The position numbers and the translations under genes were made by a program. From Proteobacteria bacterium CAG:495 (GTDB lineage Bacteria; Pseudomonadota; Alphaproteobacteria; RF32; CAG-239), in NCBI GenBank assembly GCA_000432275.1, contig HF995294.1:1-22664 (forward strand): DNA of 22,664 nt. The letters run 5' to 3'. Below, piece by piece: positions 20,737 to 22,664 of this stretch (position 1 is the stretch's first letter; every line of letters starts with the position of its first letter). The notes beneath the pieces are model-generated. The model was not told the DNA's origin. It did no database searches and saw only the letters and a program-made list of their open reading frames with translations.

Positions 20737-21918
20737 ATGACAAACTTTGTAGGGGAAAACAAAAAAATATTTTTTTACGGAGCGGTTATCATACTCGGCA
20801 TCTGGCTGGGAACCAAGTTTTTCGGCAATGACGACAACATTACCTACATTACCGAAAAGGTCCAGCGCCAGAACATTCAAAAAGTCGTCAACGCCGCCGG
20901 AGAAGTTCGGGCCATCCAGCTGGTGACCGTCGGCGCGCAGGTTTCGGGAAAAATCGAAACCCTTTACGTTACGGTCGGACAGGTTGTGAAAAAAGGCGAT
21001 TTGATTGCCGAAATCGATTCAACCACACAGCAAAACGAAGTCGACATAAACAAAGCCAAACTGAACAGCTATGAAGCACAGCTTGCCGCCGCAAAGGTTT
21101 CGCTCAAAATTGCGGAAAAGAAATATAAACGCACTCAGGCGCTGCGCAAACAAAACGCCGCTTCGGCAGAAGACCTGGAAGACGCCGAGGACGCATACGA
21201 AACGGCAAAATCAAAGGTAACGGAACTGGACTCTACCATTAAGGAGACGGAAATTTCCCTGAGCACCGCCGAAACCAATCTCGGTTATACCAAGATTACA
21301 GCCCCGCTCGACGGCACTATCGTTTCGGTTCCGGTCAAACAGGGACAAACCATCAATGCGGCAATGGACACGCCGACAATCGTTCAAATCGCCGACCTCA
21401 GCCAGATGGAAATTCTGATTGAAATTTCCGAAGGCGACATCAGCAACATCAAACCCGGCGTCAAAGTCACCTACTCCATTTTGGGCGACCTGAACAACAT
21501 ATACGAGACTACGCTCAAGTCAATCGACCCCGGACTGACCCTTTTGACCAACAACGAATACACCGAAGTCGTCGGCTCCGACGAAGCTATTTATTACTAC
21601 GGGCGTCTGGTGGTTCCTAACGACCGGGGCGTTTTGAGAATCGGCATGACAACGCAAAACGTCATTTATGAAGACAGCGCAGAAGACGTCCTGACGGTTC
21701 CGGCAACCGCAATCAAAAACGAAGGTCAGGGCAAATTTGTTGAAATTCTGACGAAAAACGGCGTAGAAAAAAGATCCGTGGTAACCGGCGTTTCCGACGG
21801 ACTGAACATTGAAGTAAAAAGCGGCGTCAAAGAAGGTGAAGAAGCCGTTTTGGCCAAAATGTCTTCAGCGGAGATTTCAGACAAGACTTCTAAAATCAGA
21901 GGACCGAGAGGTTTCTAA
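20737..21918 (+). CDS. macA: MacA-type periplasmic adaptor (HlyD/RND membrane-fusion family)
   Basis: The adaptor links an inner-membrane MacB ABC transporter to an outer-membrane TolC-type channel. The 393-aa product has an N-terminal membrane anchor (about residues 11-27), then half of the lipoyl domain (AAGEVRAIQLVTVGAQVSGKIETLYV). A long coiled-coil hairpin follows (about 95-185, Lys/Ala/Glu-rich), then the second lipoyl half TKITAPLDGTIVSVPVKQGQTI, and beta-barrel and membrane-proximal domains. The chain ends with a basic PRGF tail. The anchor without a lipobox Cys fits MacA. The ATG lies 5 nt after marR with only a weak ribosome-binding site, suggesting coupling. Substrates could be macrolides, peptides, haem precursors or lipids; sequence does not decide. 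Confidence 0.9.
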   Translation: MTNFVGENKKIFFYGAVIILGIWLGTKFFGNDDNITYITEKVQRQNIQKVVNAAGEVRAIQLVTVGAQVSGKIETLYVTVGQVVKKGDLIAEIDSTTQQNEVDINKAKLNSYEAQLAAAKVSLKIAEKKYKRTQALRKQNAASAEDLEDAEDAYETAKSKVTELDSTIKETEISLSTAETNLGYTKITAPLDGTIVSVPVKQGQTINAAMDTPTIVQIADLSQMEILIEISEGDISNIKPGVKVTYSILGDLNNIYETTLKSIDPGLTLLTNNEYTEVVGSDEAIYYYGRLVVPNDRGVLRIGMTTQNVIYEDSAEDVLTVPATAIKNEGQGKFVEILTKNGVEKRSVVTGVSDGLNIEVKSGVKEGEEAVLAKMSSAEISDKTSKIRGPRGF

Positions 21919-22664
21919 ATGAACATCATCGAGCTCAAAAAAATCAACAAATTCTTCGGTCAGGGAAACAACCGTGTTCATGTTTTAAAGAATATCGACC
22001 TTTCAATCGAGAAAGGGGATTTTGTCGCCATCATCGGGCAATCAGGGTCGGGAAAATCGACCCTGATGAACATTATCGGCTGTCTGGACGTGCCTACTTC
22101 CGGTTCTTATAAAATCAACAATGTTGAAGTCGGCAAAATGAACAAGGACCAGTTGGCGGAATTGCGTTGCAAAACGTTCGGGTTCATTTTTCAACGCTAC
22201 AATCTTTTGACCAGTCTGAGCGCCGACGAAAACGCTGCACTGCCGGCCATTTACTCGGGACTGAACGCAAGCGACCGCAACAAACGGGCGGTTCAGCTTT
22301 TGAAACAGCTTGACCTGGGAAACAAACTGGCCAACAAGCCCAACGAACTCTCGGGCGGACAGCAGCAACGAGTCAGCATTGCCCGGGCACTGATGAACGG
22401 CGGTGAAATCATTTTGGCCGACGAACCCACCGGAGCCTTGGATTCTAAGAGCGGCGAGATGGTGATGGAGATTATCAAGAACCTTCATGCTCAGGGACAC
22501 ACCATCATTTTGGTTACGCATGACAGCAAAATCGCTGCGCAAGCCAGCCGCATTATTGAAATCAAAGACGGCGAAATCGTTTCCGACGAACGAAAAGCCT
22601 CTGACTTTTACGAGCTGAAAAATACGGTTAAGAACATTAAACGCAACAAGCTCGACGCTCTTAA
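21919..22664 (+). CDS. macB: MacB-type ABC transporter, 5' part (runs off the window)
   Basis: MacB couples ATP hydrolysis in the cytoplasm to a mechanotransmission movement that drives efflux through MacA and TolC. The 248 visible codons form a complete ABC domain: Walker A GQSGSGKST (residues 40-48), Q-loop FQRYNLL (91-97), signature LSGGQQQR (144-151), Walker B IILADEP (164-170), and H-loop His201. The chain then continues into TVKNIKRNKL, the amphipathic helix that leads into the first transmembrane helix of the fused permease. The ATG directly abuts the macA stop (TAAATG), with GAGAGG upstream inside macA. The permease part lies beyond position 22664. MacB-type over a LolD-only protein is favoured by the uninterrupted continuation. 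Confidence 0.9.
   Translation, partial: MNIIELKKINKFFGQGNNRVHVLKNIDLSIEKGDFVAIIGQSGSGKSTLMNIIGCLDVPTSGSYKINNVEVGKMNKDQLAELRCKTFGFIFQRYNLLTSLSADENAALPAIYSGLNASDRNKRAVQLLKQLDLGNKLANKPNELSGGQQQRVSIARALMNGGEIILADEPTGALDSKSGEMVMEIIKNLHAQGHTIILVTHDSKIAAQASRIIEIKDGEIVSDERKASDFYELKNTVKNIKRNKLDAL

Noticed and set aside
1..22664. CRISPR arrays, insertion sequences, prophage or replication origin
   Set aside because: No regularly spaced repeats, transposase or integrase motifs, phage structural genes or DnaA-box clusters were seen on either strand.

Overview
The window most likely comes from a host-associated (gut-type) Alphaproteobacterium. Three things suggest this: the gene order ffh-rpsP-rimM-trmD-rplS; an Xre-type regulator with the PNPxDxxVGxRxRLRR start of its helix-turn-helix domain that is common in that class; and moderate G+C with AT-rich spacers. 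Several accessory genes look like ones shared among gut bacteria (YjbR with an extra N-terminal domain, a Cys-nucleophile alpha/beta hydrolase, a short DXS-like protein). The assignment is by eye only. No transposase, integrase, phage gene, rRNA or CRISPR array was found.

Layout. 1-135 is AT-rich with nothing recognisable. 137-4031 (minus) is the translation/secretion operon ffh > rpsP > rimM > trmD > rplS, with a strong promoter (4003-4031), a long foldable leader containing a 19-codon upstream ORF that overlaps the ffh start, and an intrinsic terminator after rplS. 4127-5758 (plus) encodes a CoA-disulfide/persulfide reductase fused to a rhodanese domain. tRNA-Glu(CUC) with its own terminator follows. 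After an AT-rich spacer (5970-6305) comes a compact, AT-rich three-gene operon at 6306-8389: Nudix hydrolase, protein-kinase-fold phosphotransferase, and NPP-motif methyltransferase. I cannot match it to a described system.

8500-9732 (minus) is an unrecognised 410-aa protein. 10009-12006 holds two alkylation-repair genes (ogt-type methyltransferase and tag) on either side of a YjbR-family gene. 12085-13740 (minus) is a coupled pair, a TerB-domain protein and an HExxH putative metallopeptidase. 13962-14978 is a membrane-anchored alpha/beta hydrolase. 15122-15652 (minus) is an Xre regulator whose leader contains a complete intrinsic terminator. 16101-17273 is an unrecognised protein built of helical repeats. 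17340-19088 (minus) is a DXS-like transketolase paralogue. 19191-20090 (minus) is a GT-A-type glycosyltransferase. 20297 to the right edge is a marR-macA-macB efflux operon, with macB cut by the window end.

Connections. The hydrolase and the DXS-like gene share almost the same promoter, TTGACT-19 bp-TATAGT or TAAAGT, with the palindrome TTAGAGTAwACTCTAA in the over-long spacer. That is the MerR-family architecture, so both genes probably belong to one stress regulon whose regulator lies outside the window. The DXS-like protein keeps its thiamine-diphosphate residues but appears to have lost the two arginines that canonical DXS uses on its acceptor side, which suggests a different acceptor. 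The MarR regulator has two tandem palindromes over its own promoter region and probably controls itself and the MacAB pump.
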